Shown here: one piece after another, positions 11,918-24,780 of the stretch
Position numbering within the stretch: position 1 is the stretch's first letter
Layout: every line of letters starts with the position of its first letter
Origin: Euryodendron excelsum
Taxonomy: Eukaryota > Streptophyta > Magnoliopsida > Ericales > Pentaphylacaceae
Direction of reading: 5' to 3'
DNA length: 64,000 nucleotides
Assembly: GCA_033060915.1 (NCBI GenBank)
Contig: CM065382.1
Location: 1,374,501 to 1,438,500 of the forward strand
Made by a program: the position numbers and the translations under genes
Notes under the pieces: model-generated
Seen by the model: only the letters and a program-made list of their open reading frames with translations
Databases searched by the model: none
What the model was told of the DNA's origin: nothing

Positions 11918-14900
11918 ATGGCCACTGCTAAATTGGCGCGTATACCCAGCATGAGGGAGAGGGTCGAAGACACCCTCTCTGCTCACCGCAACGAACTCGT
12001 CTCTCTACTCTCCAGGTTTTCTCTTTTTGTATATACAGTTGTGTTGTGTCGATATATATTTGTATGTATTTATTTTTCACATAAAAGCCGCACATTCTAA
12101 CGTTTCTTGGTTGCTGTTCAATTATTGGGGCGAAAGAAAAGAAAAGAAATCTTGGAACCGGAGCGGCACTCGCAGGATTGCAAGAGTTCTTTTCTTCTCT
12201 TTCTCTTTTTCCTTTTGATTTCTTAGTAACCAGACGGACGTCTTGGGGTTTTCGTGTTTAATGAAAGTTGGGGTTTTGTACTCGTTCAAAGGTATGTGGC
12301 TCAGGGAAAGGGGATACTGCAACCCCATCACCTGATCGACGAGCTCGACAACATCGTCGGAGCTGACAAAGCGAATCTAAGTCTCATCGATGGTCCCTTC
12401 AGTGAAGTCCTAAAGTCCGCCCAGGTGAATATTTATGCGGTGCTTTCTTTAAAACGTTTGGATGTCAAGAAAATTGATGACAGAAACTACCTACCTTGAT
12501 TAAGTATTCATATGCCTAATTTGGCCTTGGTTTCGAAAGGAAACTTAAACCTTAAAAGTTCAGCGGGTTTTTTAAAATAATTTTTTTGTCTTTTTATCTT
12601 AGTGAAAGAACGAAGTTTACCAATTTCTTTTCGTTTCTTTACCTTTTCTCATGCAAACAAACCACTAGCCTTCGATCCTTTCATCTGAAGTAATTTCATC
12701 ATTGGAATTTCTAGTTTCAAGTTCACGACATCATGTTTTGGGTTATGTAAACAGCTTCTATGGGATGACTTCTAAAGCTTGTTCTATGTGGAAATTTGTC
12801 ATGTTCCATTATACACTCCATTAATGAGAAGAAAAATTTGCGGATCGGAAGGAAAAAGAAAGGAAAAGGATACGTAAAGAAATTTTTTTGTTTTATTTGG
12901 TTGGTTTAGGAAAATGAGAAGAAAATGTTTACGTATTTGTCAAAATTTTCATTTTTTGTCTAGTTATCCATGAGAAATTAGATATTTATTAATAGTTTCA
13001 TTTTTCATTTCCTTTAAAAAATTCAAGATCCAAACATAGCAGCATAAATGGATTGATTCTCTAGTCACAATCGTTAATTGTTATGGATAAGACTAGTTAC
13101 AAATTACTTCAAGATTTTGTGGCAAAGAAAAAGAAAACACTGGAATGACACTGGCTGCTCAACCACAGCCTATAATATTAGTTCAACTTTCCCTTTCTTC
13201 TCTAACAAACTACCAGAATTCAGCAATAACTCGAGTCTTATGGCAAGGAATGAAAGTGGTTTCCGCTACCATTGTGTAGTTGCGAAGAGAAGCAGTGTGT
13301 CACATGTAGTTATTGTATGAACCCAGTTATACATTGTCTTTTTCTTCTGAATAGATGTTTCCACACTTACGACTGGGTTTTGGGTTTTGGGCTTCTGCAT
13401 ATCGTATGTGTCTTTTTTTTTTCTCTGCTTTTTTTTTTTGTCTATCTATTTTTAGATTCTTGCTTTATTTTTGGTTGTAGGAAGCCATAGTTCTGCCTCC
13501 ATTTGTAGTTATAGCAGTTCGTCCAAGGCCTGGTGTTTGGGAATATGTACGCGTCAATGTATATGAACTAAGTGTGGAGCAGTTGACTGTTTCTGAATAT
13601 CTTAATTTCAAAGAAAAGCTTGTAGATGAGCAGTAAGTGGTTTCTCTACTTTTGTTAAATTATATTTGTAGAATTTCATAAGAATCTTGTGTATGTTAGC
13701 TTTTAGTGGATGAGTACTTCTTAAATGTTTTTCTTTTTTGGCTTTTAAAATGCACCAGGGCCAATGACAATTATGTGCTTGAGCTTGATTTTGAGCCTTT
13801 CAATGCAACATTTCCTCGTCCAACCCGATCATCATCCATTGGCAATGGCGTTCAGTTCCTCAACCGACACCTCTCCTCAAACATGTTCCGCAACAAAGAT
13901 TCTTTGGAGCCATTACTTGATTTCCTCCGAGCACACAATCGCAAAGGGCAAGTAAGTTGGGTTAATTTGTCTCCTTGTTAACAAATTTCTGCTGGACATA
14001 ATGTTAATGTGCTGAAGTATAAGATATGTTACCTTTGAATCCCAATCCAACCTAATTATTTCCTTAATTTGTGAAATATTTAATAGTGTATCCATTTGAT
14101 AAACTCTCCCTGGACTTGACTTTGAGGTTATTCTGATTCCTTTGGTTGAGATAACACCAGGACACCACAGAGCTTGATCGTTAAATCTCCCAATTATTAT
14201 ATGTAGGCAATGATGTTGAACGATCGAATATATAGCATACCCAGACTTCAGTTTGCGTTGGCCAAGGCGGAAGATTATCTTTCTAAGCTACCTGCAGATA
14301 CACCCTATTCTGAGTTTGAACACAAGTAAGCTTCTATTTATACGTGCATCTCTTCCAAGTTCTTAGTTCCTCTTAGGAGTGTTAAGTGCTTGACAGTTTA
14401 AATAATCACTCACATGCAGCTTGCAAGGAATGGGTTTTGAGAGAGGTTGGGGTGATACTGCAGTACGGGCCTTGGGGATGATCCATCTCCTCTTGGACAT
14501 CCTCCAAGCTCCAGATCCCTCTGCCTTGGAGACATTTCTTGGTAGAATACCAATGGTGTTTAATGTTGTCATTTTGTCTGTACATGGGTATTTTGGCCAA
14601 GCAAATGTTTTAGGCTTGCCTGACACTGGTGGCCAGGTATGTAGGCTTTTTGGTTTTTCCTCTTTCCTACGGTAAATCCTGCAAAAGTGCGAAGATGGAA
14701 TCTATCATGCTTTCCTGTCTTATTTTCTCTGCTTTTCTGCCTACTTTTTCTTGTTCATGTTTAGTAAATGACAACAATTACCACTTATTTAGTTTCAGGA
14801 CTCTGGATGTTAATCATAGCTGATGCAAATGACAAACTTTATTTTTCTTCCTTATTTATTTATTTTTTTGATTGATATGCAGATTGTGTACATACTGGAT

Positions 14901-17900
14901 CAAGTGCGTGCCCTGGAGAATGAAATGCTTCTGAGAATAAAACAGCAAGGACTGGATCTCACTCCCAGAATTCTTATTGTAAGTGTATTTTTTAATATTC
15001 AAAAGTTAACTTCTTCATTATGTACATAATTTATTGTTTCCTAGCTCCATTTTACCCACTTGGGAATGTAATAGTTTGCACTTGTTGTCTAAGGTGACAC
15101 GGTTAATACCTGAGGCAAAAGGTACTTCATGCAACCAGCGGCTTGAAAGAGTCAGTGGAACTGAACACACACACATTCTGCGAGTTCCTTTTAGAACAGA
15201 GAAAGGAATTCTTCGTAAATGGATCTCAAGGTTTGATGTATGGCCTTATCTGGAGAAATTTGCAGAGGTATAACTAATTTAACGGTTAAAGTTTTTGCCC
15301 TTTTTTTTTTTTGGAGGGGGGTCGGAATTGAAGTTTTAATTCTAGTAATTTGTTAGCTTCTAATGGATGCTTCAGAACCGTAGGATATCTGGAAAGGTTG
15401 TACAAGTTATGTCCTTGTGTATGTCTTGGAAATTGTGGTACATAACAAACCTTTATCGGTTTCTTTTTCCCCCTCTTTTTTTTTTTTTTTTTTTTGGTTT
15501 TTTGGGGGTGGGGGGTGGGGGTTGGTTTACTATACATCAGTTAAGAGATTAGTAAGTTAAAAAAACTTCACTTGTGCCTAGATTCTTATTTGATCACATT
15601 TGCCCCAAATGAAAATTTTTTCATGCTGGAAACCTGGTAGTATAATACTTGTTAACTAGTGTATCCGCGTTCTGCGTTTATGTTGTAACACGACAAGACA
15701 AGTCACATTTGCAAAGAAGCCAATTGTCAAAGGTATAATATGTCATGATTTACTCAGTCACGACTCTCATTGCAAGAAATCTAAACTGAATTTGTTTCTT
15801 CGTCTAGTAAATGACTAAGATCTTTCTTGTGGGTGACTGGATAGGTTGGGAAGGAGTGGGCTATGCATTTGTGTATATGTTTGTGTGTGTGAGGGGGAGA
15901 GAGACTCAAGATGTGACTTCTGTTGACCTTGACCACTAGGATGAATCTGTTAATATTTTTAATCAAATCTGTAACCAGTTATTTAGCATGTTGACGATAG
16001 TTTTTGGAAAACCGAATATCACTACCGCCACCCTTCACCACTGCTACAACCTTTATTACCATGACACAAACCTTGTAATACCACTACTCCACCATCATAC
16101 TACCTCACTATCAGCCCATACCATCTTACCATTACTTTCAACTCCCTAGTGTTAAGACGATTATCAGTATATGGCCACCAGGATTAATTGAACCATCCTT
16201 ATCCTTTGTTAATGTTGCTACTGCCACATCTCCCATATTACACTTGTTTCCGCAACCATCACGCTACAAGCATTCATAGTTTCCACTCGATTATCAACAT
16301 TGAGCTATTGCTACGACGCCCTAATCTCTGAGTTGTGCCTAGCATTTTTTTTTTTTCTAAATGAAAAAGAAAAAGACAACCATTGTATCTTTAATATGAC
16401 ACCATTTAATTTTCTTTTGGGCAGAAGAAGATTCATTAGATCAAATCCCGAAAGTACATATTGGAGAACTAGTATTTCTTTTATCCTTCATAACTATCCT
16501 GCCGACATACTATGGTAGTCTTGGATACGAAACTTGACTTTTATTGGATGATAAGTATTCAATTCTATTAGCTTATTCATTAATATGGCAAAAGTGTACT
16601 ATTCCTTATAGTGGGACAGCGTACACAGATGTCTTGGACTAACATGCCTATATTTTGAGACAGTTGATTTTTTCTCAAATTGGAATCTATGATAATCCTT
16701 AAGTCTCCTTCCACTTGAACAGGTTTGATGTCATTTACCATTCCCACCTCTATTCATGCCTTACTATATTGCTACTTCGATCCCCATCATCCCCTGTTTT
16801 TTCCTGGAAGTAACAGTGTTTGCCAGACTTTGGGGAAAGCAGTAGACTGGAACTTAATTGACTTGTCATTTATCATTTATTTGCTAAGCTCGTGATGTCT
16901 GCATGTTCTCATACCTCTTGTAATGTCTCTTCTGTATTGTGTTTTGTTATCAGGACGCTGCTAGTGAAATTGCTGCTGAGTTACAGGGTGTTCCAGATCT
17001 GATTATTGGCAACTACAGTGATGGGAATCTTGTTTCATCTTTGTTAGCTCATAAGATGGGAGTAACACAGGTTAGGACTGACATTAAAACTTCCTTATTT
17101 TGCAAATTCAAAGTTAATCAAATTATTTTGTGTAAAATAAATTTCACACTTAAAATTTTTTGATTTTGCAGTGCACCATTGCTCATGCCTTGGAGAAAAC
17201 AAAATATCCTGATTCTGACATTTATTGGGAAAAATTTGAAGATAAATACCATTTCTCATGTCAATTTACTGCTGACCTAATAGCCATGAATAATTCAGAT
17301 TTTATCATCACTAGTACATACCAAGAGATTGCGGGAACGTAAGTTTCTTGTGCCATGTTAAGATGATTTTGATTATTGTCTTAAGTTTGGTGAAGTCTGT
17401 GATTTGAATTGGGATCTCTTCAATCTGTGTGCAACCTTCAGTTGCTTAGGAATATTTTGAATAGGAGCTGGGCCTAGTTGCAGAACTAGTCATTGTTAAT
17501 AGTATCTGTTGAAGCTAATTGTGCTTTGTTGTTTATTAAGCAATCCATTTTATTTTAACTAAATCTTGAAAGGAAATGTAGATCTGTGAATATGAATAAG
17601 AAAATAAAGAGAGGTATAGGACCACCAATATATTTCAAATCAAAGAAAAGTAGTTTGGAGAAGACTAACGACACTATCATGTTCTTATTTATCAATATCT
17701 GTACCATGGAAGAAAAGGATTCATGAAGCTGATCTGAAGGAGTTAAGACTTGGGGCTGTTTTTAGTAGCATAAAAAGTAGTTACACTGAGAAGTTTCCAT
17801 CCTAAGGAGCCTGGGCCGTGTGTAAGGAGCTTCCTTAATGGTAATAAATCCTGTAGCTGAGATATATTAGGAAACTATTTTGTGGTACAGCAGTTTGGTT

Positions 17901-20160
17901 CTTACTAAACTAGAGATTAGGTATTCTGAAAGGTCTTGCTAATGTTGATTGGGTTTGCTGTTTTTAAGTGATTTGATTAGGAGCTTTGTCAACATTTTTT
18001 TCTGCCATACATATAGCCTCTAATCCACTTTTCAGTCTTATCTAGAAGAATGTGCCTCTAATACACTTTTCAGTCTGATCTAGAGAATGTGAGTTTGTTC
18101 CCTAAAATGTATCGTCTGTCATGTCTTTGATCAGCCTGCCTTCTATTTACATATCTAGTTCATGCACATTGCCCCTTAGTCATTATTTGGAGTTGGATTT
18201 AGTCAAATTGCTTCTCTGATTATATTATTTTACCACTATTTACCCATATGTAGCTTTAGTGGTGTACTGTAGCTTAACTGGTGATTTTATCATTTATCCT
18301 TTTAGGAAGAATACCGTTGGTCAGTATGAGAGCCATACAGCCTTCACCCTTCCAGGCCTGTACCGAGCTGTTCACGGAATTGATGTTTTTGATCCAAAGT
18401 TCAACATCGTCTCTCCTGGTGCAGATATGTGCATTTACTTTCCATACTATGAAAAGGAAAAAAGGCTTACAGCCCTACATGGTTCAATTGAAAAGTTGTT
18501 ATATGATCCCGAGCAGAACGACGAGCACATGTGAGTTACGTCTTGTTTCTAGATGTACTGCTACTGACGCATTAATTTCTAGGTTAGTATATAAATGTTA
18601 TAGAAATTATTCTTCCAATCATCAGAATCATCTCAAGTCTGTTCATACTTATTTCTAGCATGCATAAGTTATATAAGCTTGGTTTCTCCATGCACGCTGT
18701 TGAGAAACTCTGGATGTTCATACGAAGAGAGATGGCTAATTTTGTCTTCTGCAAATACATGGAGAAATATTATTTGTCATTTATCCCATATGGATTTTTC
18801 ATGTAGTTCCCAGTTACTAAAATCATGTCTTCTGTCAACCTTCCACTTTCTTCCATTGCAAGCTTTTTGTCTTTTATTCTTATTAACCTAATTCGGAAAT
18901 TGAAGCTATGGGTAGTTTAATTTGTTTTGAGATTTAATTCTCATGGGACTTCCAGAATGTACTTTTATGTTTTGGTATAGATTGAAAGAGTATAAAATTG
19001 CAACAAACTGAAATTTCTTTGCTAAAGCTTCATATGTAATGTACAGATGACAATTGCTTATCATCAATCCTTTATCTGACTTGGTGCAGTGGAACACTGA
19101 GTGATCCATCAAAGCCCATAGTCTTCTCCATGGCCAGGCTTGACCAGGTGAAAAATATCACAGGGCTGGTGGAATGCTATGCTAAAAATACCACGCTGAG
19201 AGATCTCGTAAACCTTGTTGTGGTAGCGGGTTATCATGATGTGAAGAAGTCAAATGACAGAGAAGAAATTGCTGAAATTGAAAAGATGCATGGCCTTATT
19301 GAGAAATACAACTTGGATGGCCAGTTACGATGGATATCAGCCCAAACAAATCGAGCACGTAATGGTGAGCTCTATCGCTACATAGCTGACAAGAGAGGTG
19401 CTTTTGTGCAGGTATAATGTCAGCATCTTTTGTTTTTCTGTTTGTCACACACGTCTCATCCAATGTTCTAAGTCTCCCTCTTTTAATCTCAGCCTGCATT
19501 TTATGAAGCCTTTGGGCTTACAGTGGTGGAGGCCATGACCTGTGGCCTTCCAACATTTGCCACTTGCCATGGTGGTCCTGCAGAGATTATTGAAGATGGA
19601 GTATCGGGGTTCCACATTGATCCATATCACCCTGATAAGGTTGCTGCACTTCTAGTAGATTTTTTCCAACGGAGCAAGGAGGATTCCAGTTACTGGGTAA
19701 AGATCTCCGAAGCTGGGCTTCAAAGGATCTATGAAAGGTTTGTCTTTCTTATGGAATCGATATTTCATCACTTAATGATGCATGCTAACTTATACCCCAA
19801 AAAAGTGGAAAATAAACAAATTATGGGCTTCCTAAGACAGCCAAAATATTGTAGGTACACATGGAAGATCTACTCTGAAAGGTTAATGACATTAGCTGGA
19901 GTATATGGTTTCTGGAAGTATGTTTCAAAACTCGAGAGGCGTGAAACCTGGCGATATCTAGAGATGTTCTACATTCTCAAGTACCGTGATTTGGTGAGCT
20001 CTCAAAGCCCCTCTTACGTCAGATACTTAAACTCAGATTATGTTCAATACAGTTTGACATGTACTTCATTATGCTATATTAATGTTTGATTGAAACCTAG
20101 TTAATTCTTTCACTGTTTCAGGTTAAGTCTGTCCCTCTGGCAATTGATGAGGGGCATTAG
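11918..20160 (+). CDS. SUS: Sucrose synthase, SUS2/SUS3 clade, 811 aa, 15 coding exons
   Basis: Cytosolic enzyme that reversibly cleaves sucrose with UDP to UDP-glucose and fructose, feeding cellulose, callose and starch synthesis. Exons: 11918-12015, 12292-12424, 13481-13632, 13759-13951, 14207-14325, 14420-14636, 14883-14978, 15094-15267, 16954-17070, 17172-17338, 18306-18530, 19090-19411, 19493-19737, 19855-19993, 20122-20160. All phases join to one 2436-nt frame and every junction is GT-AG. The N-terminus carries RIPS (Ser11), matching the conserved phosphorylation site; LSAHRNELV and QGKGILQPH fit the SUS2/SUS3 group. The GT-B glycosyltransferase part has [21 protein letters not shown] and, near residues 676-684, the E-x7-E motif in [13 protein letters not shown]. 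Length fits the family (about 805-816). Intron 8 is the largest at 1.69 kb. It ends tail-to-tail with the GH9 gene. Confidence 0.97.
16014..16280. repeat. Degenerate ACC/CAT-rich tract in sucrose synthase intron 8
   Basis: A long stretch on the plus strand is built of loosely repeated cca, acc, act and cat triplets (for example ccgccacccttcaccactg). It looks like a decayed trinucleotide repeat. No splice or coding support. Confidence 0.4.
17999..18090 (+). repeat. Short tandem duplication in sucrose synthase intron 10
   Basis: Two adjacent copies of about 40 bp share gcctctaat(c/a)cacttttcagtct(t/g)atctaga followed by gaatgtg. Confidence 0.7.
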
Positions 20161-20920
20161 GTTGCTGTTGGTGCTTAAGCAACAGAGAGTCCATAATCCC
20201 CGGTGACTTACGACGGTGTATCAATTGAATTTAAATAAAGGCCAGTTTGTGTATTATAGTTTTCAATATCACGTAGTTGTATGTAACTATATATGTATGA
20301 AAATGAACTGGGTTGTAATCTGGACAATGTCAAGGACTATATCCCCTACTGGGTGTTTGTAATGTATTAATTTTGCTGCATAGAGCGCTTTGAGTGAAGA
20401 GGTTTCTATATTGGCATGAGTCTTGAGAACGAGTCTCCACTGATTGATTAGGCCCCAGGCGCCTCTCTCACAGAATCACCACCTAAATTACCCATTTCTC
20501 GTATCTCTTCTGTCAAATGTCAGACCAAGAAGCCTAAGTAGGCACGTCGAACAGAGTACTGACATGTCTGCATTGTGCAGCTTTTTGACCAAGTGACACA
20601 CAAATACAATCCTCTCTGCTTTTCTCACATGGTAGTCGCAGCAGTCGTGTATCTTCTCTTTTCCGTCGTTCACCTTCAACGGTCAAATATTAGGCCCCCA
20701 TCCAACGGTAAAATGAAATATTCATTCGGAGACATTATCTACAGCTTTCTCTGGCTGTTTTTTTTATTTATTTAGGCTGGGTTTGTCTAATTTTACAGTA
20801 TTAAAAAGTTAGGGGCTTAACATGTACTAAATGTTGCCTAACATAACAACATTTTGTTAATCTTCATAGAGAGATTAAGACTAGTTCTAAAGAGAGAATA
20901 AGTAATGCTTTGAGAGTGAG

Positions 20921-21190
20921 AGCTGCTTAGCTCTATAAAGAAACCAAATATCGTTAGAAATATATTTTGCAGTCCCAAAGCAGGACAAAACATACAATAA
21001 AGCAGCCTCCTGTGGCCAATGCTATTATTGAAGTCCATTGTATGAGGACTTCTACACACACAAAAGCTTCTTAGCTCTCTATAAAGAAACCAAATACTGG
21101 TAAGAAGTATATTTTGCAGTCCCAAAGCAGGAGAAAACATACATACCTTAAACCAGGCCCTTGTGGCCAATGCTATTAAAGCCCATTGAC
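20921..21190. repeat. Imperfect tandem duplication, about 140-bp unit
   Basis: Two copies share ttagctct(ct)ataaagaaaccaaat, tatattttgcagtcccaaagc, aaaacataca and tgtggccaatgctatta. They start near 20921 and 21065. The minus strand stays open across both (110 codons), but this looks incidental. Confidence 0.8.
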
Positions 21191-21245
21191 AACATATGAA
21201 AACTTTTTACGCATATAAACGCCGTTTTCGGGCACGGAAATCTCA

Positions 21246-21543
21246 ATCAGACCATACGTTGAACTGTTAAACGACTTCCCAATAATGTACCCACCATATA
21301 AAAGTCGCAAATAACGCCCGGATCACTGCGTCCACAAGGTTAGGGGCTCGAGCCTTAGATCTGGACCCCAACCCCACAACTAAAGGAAGCAATATCAGAC
21401 CATACATTGAACTGTTAAAACGACTTCCCAATAATGTACCCACCATATAAAAGTCGCAAATAACACCCGGATCACTGCATCCACAAGGTTAAGGGCTCGA
21501 GCCTTAGATCTCGACCCCAACCCCACAACTAAAGGAAGCTAAT
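21246..21543. repeat. Tandem duplication, two units of 148 and 150 bp
   Basis: Units 21246-21393 and 21394-21543 are about 95% identical and both begin atcagaccata. On the minus strand each unit carries ggctcgagcccc, close to a tRNA/SINE B-box, so a tRNA-derived origin is possible but unproven. Confidence 0.85.
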
Positions 21544-21630
21544 ATCAGAACCTATAGCTAGAAAAAAGGAGTTAAAAAAGAAAAATATACACACACCGTA
21601 TAAGTAGGAATACTACTAGACGAGGGGGCC

Positions 21631-22714
21631 TTAGAGCTGGCCAAATGAGTGAGCAAGATAAGCCAGTGCTCCTACAAGGGGTGCGTTGATATAAGTGGCC
21701 GGCTCTGATTGGTTGTAGTCTGACCGTTGATCTGGGAACCGGTCATGCTGATCAGGCCCACCGACCACGGCCCCCACCAGGATGTTGGGGTTGGGGGACT
21801 GGGAATTCATGATGCTGAACCCAGATGAGCATTGGATTTTGGCTGGGTGTGCCGCGATGCACGGTAGAGATGATCCCCTGTGGTGGATCCTCAATGGGTA
21901 CCTTGGACCGTACCCCACCATGTAGGACATCTTCAAGGGGTTGTCTCCCAGCAAGTAGTCCACCTGTTAATAATATCAACACATTCTAAAGTGTCACAAG
22001 TTTCAAATTTGATGGTAAATGTGCATGACATGATATACCTGTTTTTTGGCTATGGTTCGGAGCCTACTTGGGGTGACAATTGCTCCACCACAATTGACCA
22101 CCTTGTGGGCGGAGGTTAAGTACTTTGCGTAGGTTAAGAGGAGGAACGAGGACGAGGTCACATACTGCATGTTAGTATCCCTCATCTTGAACAGAAGCCC
22201 ACCTGTAAAAGTAGCCGTTACTAATCATATATATATATATATATATCTGTCTGTATATCTGTAGAGAGAGAGAGAGATAAAGAGAGAGAGGGACCTGGGG
22301 TGTACCGGGCTTGAGAAAAGGGGGTCCCTGGTATGAGGGAACAGATGTAGTTATCTGCATGACCTTTGTAATCATGGAGGGATTGAACCTTTTGAACAAG
22401 AAATGCCTGAAAATTGCAGTTTCAGATTATGCCACGAAAGATTAAAAGCAGAACCACTTCCATTGGAAGTGTTTCCCGTACTAATAACAAGTGAACCTTG
22501 GAGAGTAGAATCCTGGCTCCAACATGCTTGTTGTCCCACCCAAATGTATTATCAGTCTCCTCAGCCCCAAGTGCTTGCCCATTCACTTGAATGTAGTGGA
22601 GGTACGTTGGGTTCTTGGTGGCTTTATGCAACCAAGCAGCACCCCACAACAGCTCATCCTTCACAATCGACACAGCAAAGAAAGATCAACCCTAAAGCCC
22701 TTAAACACTATTTG

Positions 22715-22775
<61 letters not shown>

Positions 22776-23934
22776 GGAAAGTAAGTAAAAAAACAAGCTC
22801 TTACCTGATAGCCAGAGTAAGAGCAATAGAAAGGACACACAAATTTTTTCAACCCATGGCTGTAGGCACCTCTGTACTTATCGGCAAACTCAAAGACCTA
22901 AGCCAACAAGCACGTAAAAAAACTTTAGATTTTCCCTGTTTTATCAGAATGCTCTTATGTATCATGTTCTTATTATAAGTTAATTCTACCCTGATAGACC
23001 TCCTGACAAGAAGATTGGCATAAGTGGGGTCAGTTCTCCTGAACACCAAAGAAGCAGCTGCAAGAGCAGCGGCAGTTTCAGCTGCTAAATCAGAACCAGG
23101 GCTCTTTCTGTCTATCTTGAACACGTTTCTTGGGGTGTCCATGTCTTCAGGTCTCTCCCAACAGGCGTGGTCCTTGTGTGCTTCACCCACCTACATACAA
23201 CAAATATCCCATATCACAACTCCAGCTCCTCTGTTTTTTTCCCCAATAATGTGTGGGAAAATGCTTCAAACCATGAATGTAATCCTCATTCTGTACTGTA
23301 GGAAATGCATTAGAGATCTGAAGAATACACGAACCTGAACATAAATGGTGTCTATTTGGGCAGTGGCTTTGAGAAGGTAATCAGTACCCCAACGAATGGC
23401 TTCTCTTGCATTCTGCAAATCACCTTTCATCAACCCACCAAACTCAATCACACTCCATGAAAGCATGGTGGTCGTGAAGGCCATGGGGAACCCAAACTTC
23501 ACATTGTCCCCTGCGTCATAGTACCCTCCCACCAAATCAACCTGCATTGTCATATTCACACCCAAATGAGCAAAACTGCGAAAACCCAGACCAATACATA
23601 AGAACAAAAATTGTAAATAAACAGAGAGTTTATAAGTGTAATAGAAGGTGTATTATGTATGTACATGCATGGCTGACCCATCTGAGAGACCAGAGTCTCT
23701 CCTCCAAGTGATCCTTTGGTTAGGAGGGAGCTTTCCCGACCTCTGACCTTCAAAGTAGAGGATGGATTTGGTGAGAGCGTCTCTGTAGCTGTGGCTGGCA
23801 AAGCGAGGGTGGCGGTGGCGGTGGCGGTGGAGAGGGTCGTATTGGGCAGGGAAGGCATTGCACAGAAGAATAGAGGTATTCAAGGAAAAGAGAAGAAAGA
23901 TCAGTAGAGAAGAAGAGGAAACAGAGGAAGCCAT
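21631..23934 (-). CDS. GH9 endo-1,4-beta-glucanase (class B), secreted, 513 aa, 8 exons
   Basis: Wall-located glycosyl hydrolase family 9 enzyme, closest in my reading to Arabidopsis endoglucanase 17 (GH9B13). Exons in coding order: 23934-23665, 23541-23335, 23190-22990, 22897-22805, 22658-22497, 22406-22295, 22202-22039, 21963-21631; all junctions are GT-AG and the frame closes. The start at 23934 gives a signal peptide ([20 protein letters not shown]); an upstream in-frame ATG at 23991 is too close to the likely transcription start. Seen: His-rich HRHRHRH after the signal, YYDAGDN with the catalytic-base Asp pair near 99/102, IHHR near 430, and the second GH9 signature [19 protein letters not shown] with Asp481 and Glu490. 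The commoner text is PDER; here it is PDQR. There is no membrane anchor and no CBM49. Introns 4 and 6 carry (TA)n(GA)n repeats. Confidence 0.96.
22216..22290. repeat. (TA)n and (GA)n microsatellite in GH9 intron 6
   Basis: A TA tract, tctgtctgtatatctgta, then interrupted GA tracts, ending only a few bases from the donor site of the 92-bp intron. Confidence 0.9.
22714..22772. repeat. (TA)n(GA)n compound microsatellite in GH9 intron 4
   Basis: A TA tract of about 24 bp joins directly to a GA tract of about 34 bp, inside a 146-bp intron. Confidence 0.95.
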
Positions 23935-24030
23935 TTGGCCTCTGTGCTCTGCCCAACGTGTAAACAAGCCCCAAACCAACCAACAAAGCAAACGTCCAGT
24001 AAGCCGCAGAGAGAACAGACGCCTGTCTGT

Positions 24031-24037
24031 ATTTATA
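24031..24037 (-). promoter_or_regulatory. TATA box of GH9 glucanase
   Basis: On the minus strand the sequence reads ctttataaatacag. About 97 bp separates it from the chosen ATG, which puts transcription start near 24000. Confidence 0.5.
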
Positions 24038-24623
24038 AAGTAAAAAAGCTGCTTTGTAAACGTCCTGCTTTGCTTTCAGTTATTAAGCCCACCTCCTTGT
24101 ACGTTTTGGCTTCAGTTAATTAATGAAGTATTACTTTATTTTTACTACGAGAGCATTTGTTATCTCCTCTTGTTTAATAATCATATACTCCACTTTGATT
24201 TTACGTGACGTCAGTTCATAACTTTCCCTTACTTGGAGTTTCGATTTTTTTAATTTTGTATATTTGACGAGTCTTTCATGATTCGAGTTCAATGGGTGAG
24301 TCAGAAAGTGTAAAAACTAGACCCATGCAGAAGCAGGGCCCAGGATGGAGCTCTTGAATCCGGAAATGTGGATACACATAACAGAGTTCTAGTTCAGGTC
24401 CCCCAGTTCAAAGAAAACAAAAATGTCAAGCAAACTAACAGGAATCCGAAGAAGAATGTGACAAAATTCAACTCATATCTTTCACATTTGAGACAAAAAC
24501 TGCATGAAATGAGGGAAAACTCCGATCCTGCAGATGAGTTTAATAATTCAGAGGTCAAAATTAGCTGAAGTTAATTCGGCAATTTGGATTTATCTGTATT
24601 TTAACGAAGTGGCTCAGAAACGT

Positions 24624-24627
<4 letters not shown>

Positions 24628-24657
<30 letters not shown>

Positions 24658-24780
24658 GTTGGCAAAAAGAATGCCAAAGAATGTAAGGCAGTGAGAAGAA
24701 AAATGGACTTGGAGAGAGAGAGGTGTTGGCAATAAGTGTGCAAAAGAATGAAAAGCAGGATAAGAAAAATGGACTTGGAG
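24628..24780. repeat. GA microsatellite and tandem duplication
   Basis: After a (GA)n tract, two copies of gagaggtgttggcaa ... aagaaaaatggacttggag follow one another (about 24647-24712 and 24713-24780). The copies differ by small indels. Confidence 0.75.

Larger units (their letters stand above)
20161..21630. other. Convergent spacer between sucrose synthase and GH9 glucanase
   Basis: Contains the sucrose synthase 3' UTR, with a possible polyadenylation signal in aaataaagg near 20232, and two separate tandem duplications (20921-21190 and 21246-21543). No gene recognised. Confidence 0.7.

Noticed and set aside
12840..13035. Possible third GTTTGGAACTTG-type MITE in sucrose synthase intron 2
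   Set aside because: One end (reverse complement ctatgtttggatcttga) resembles the family, but I could not find a matching left end.
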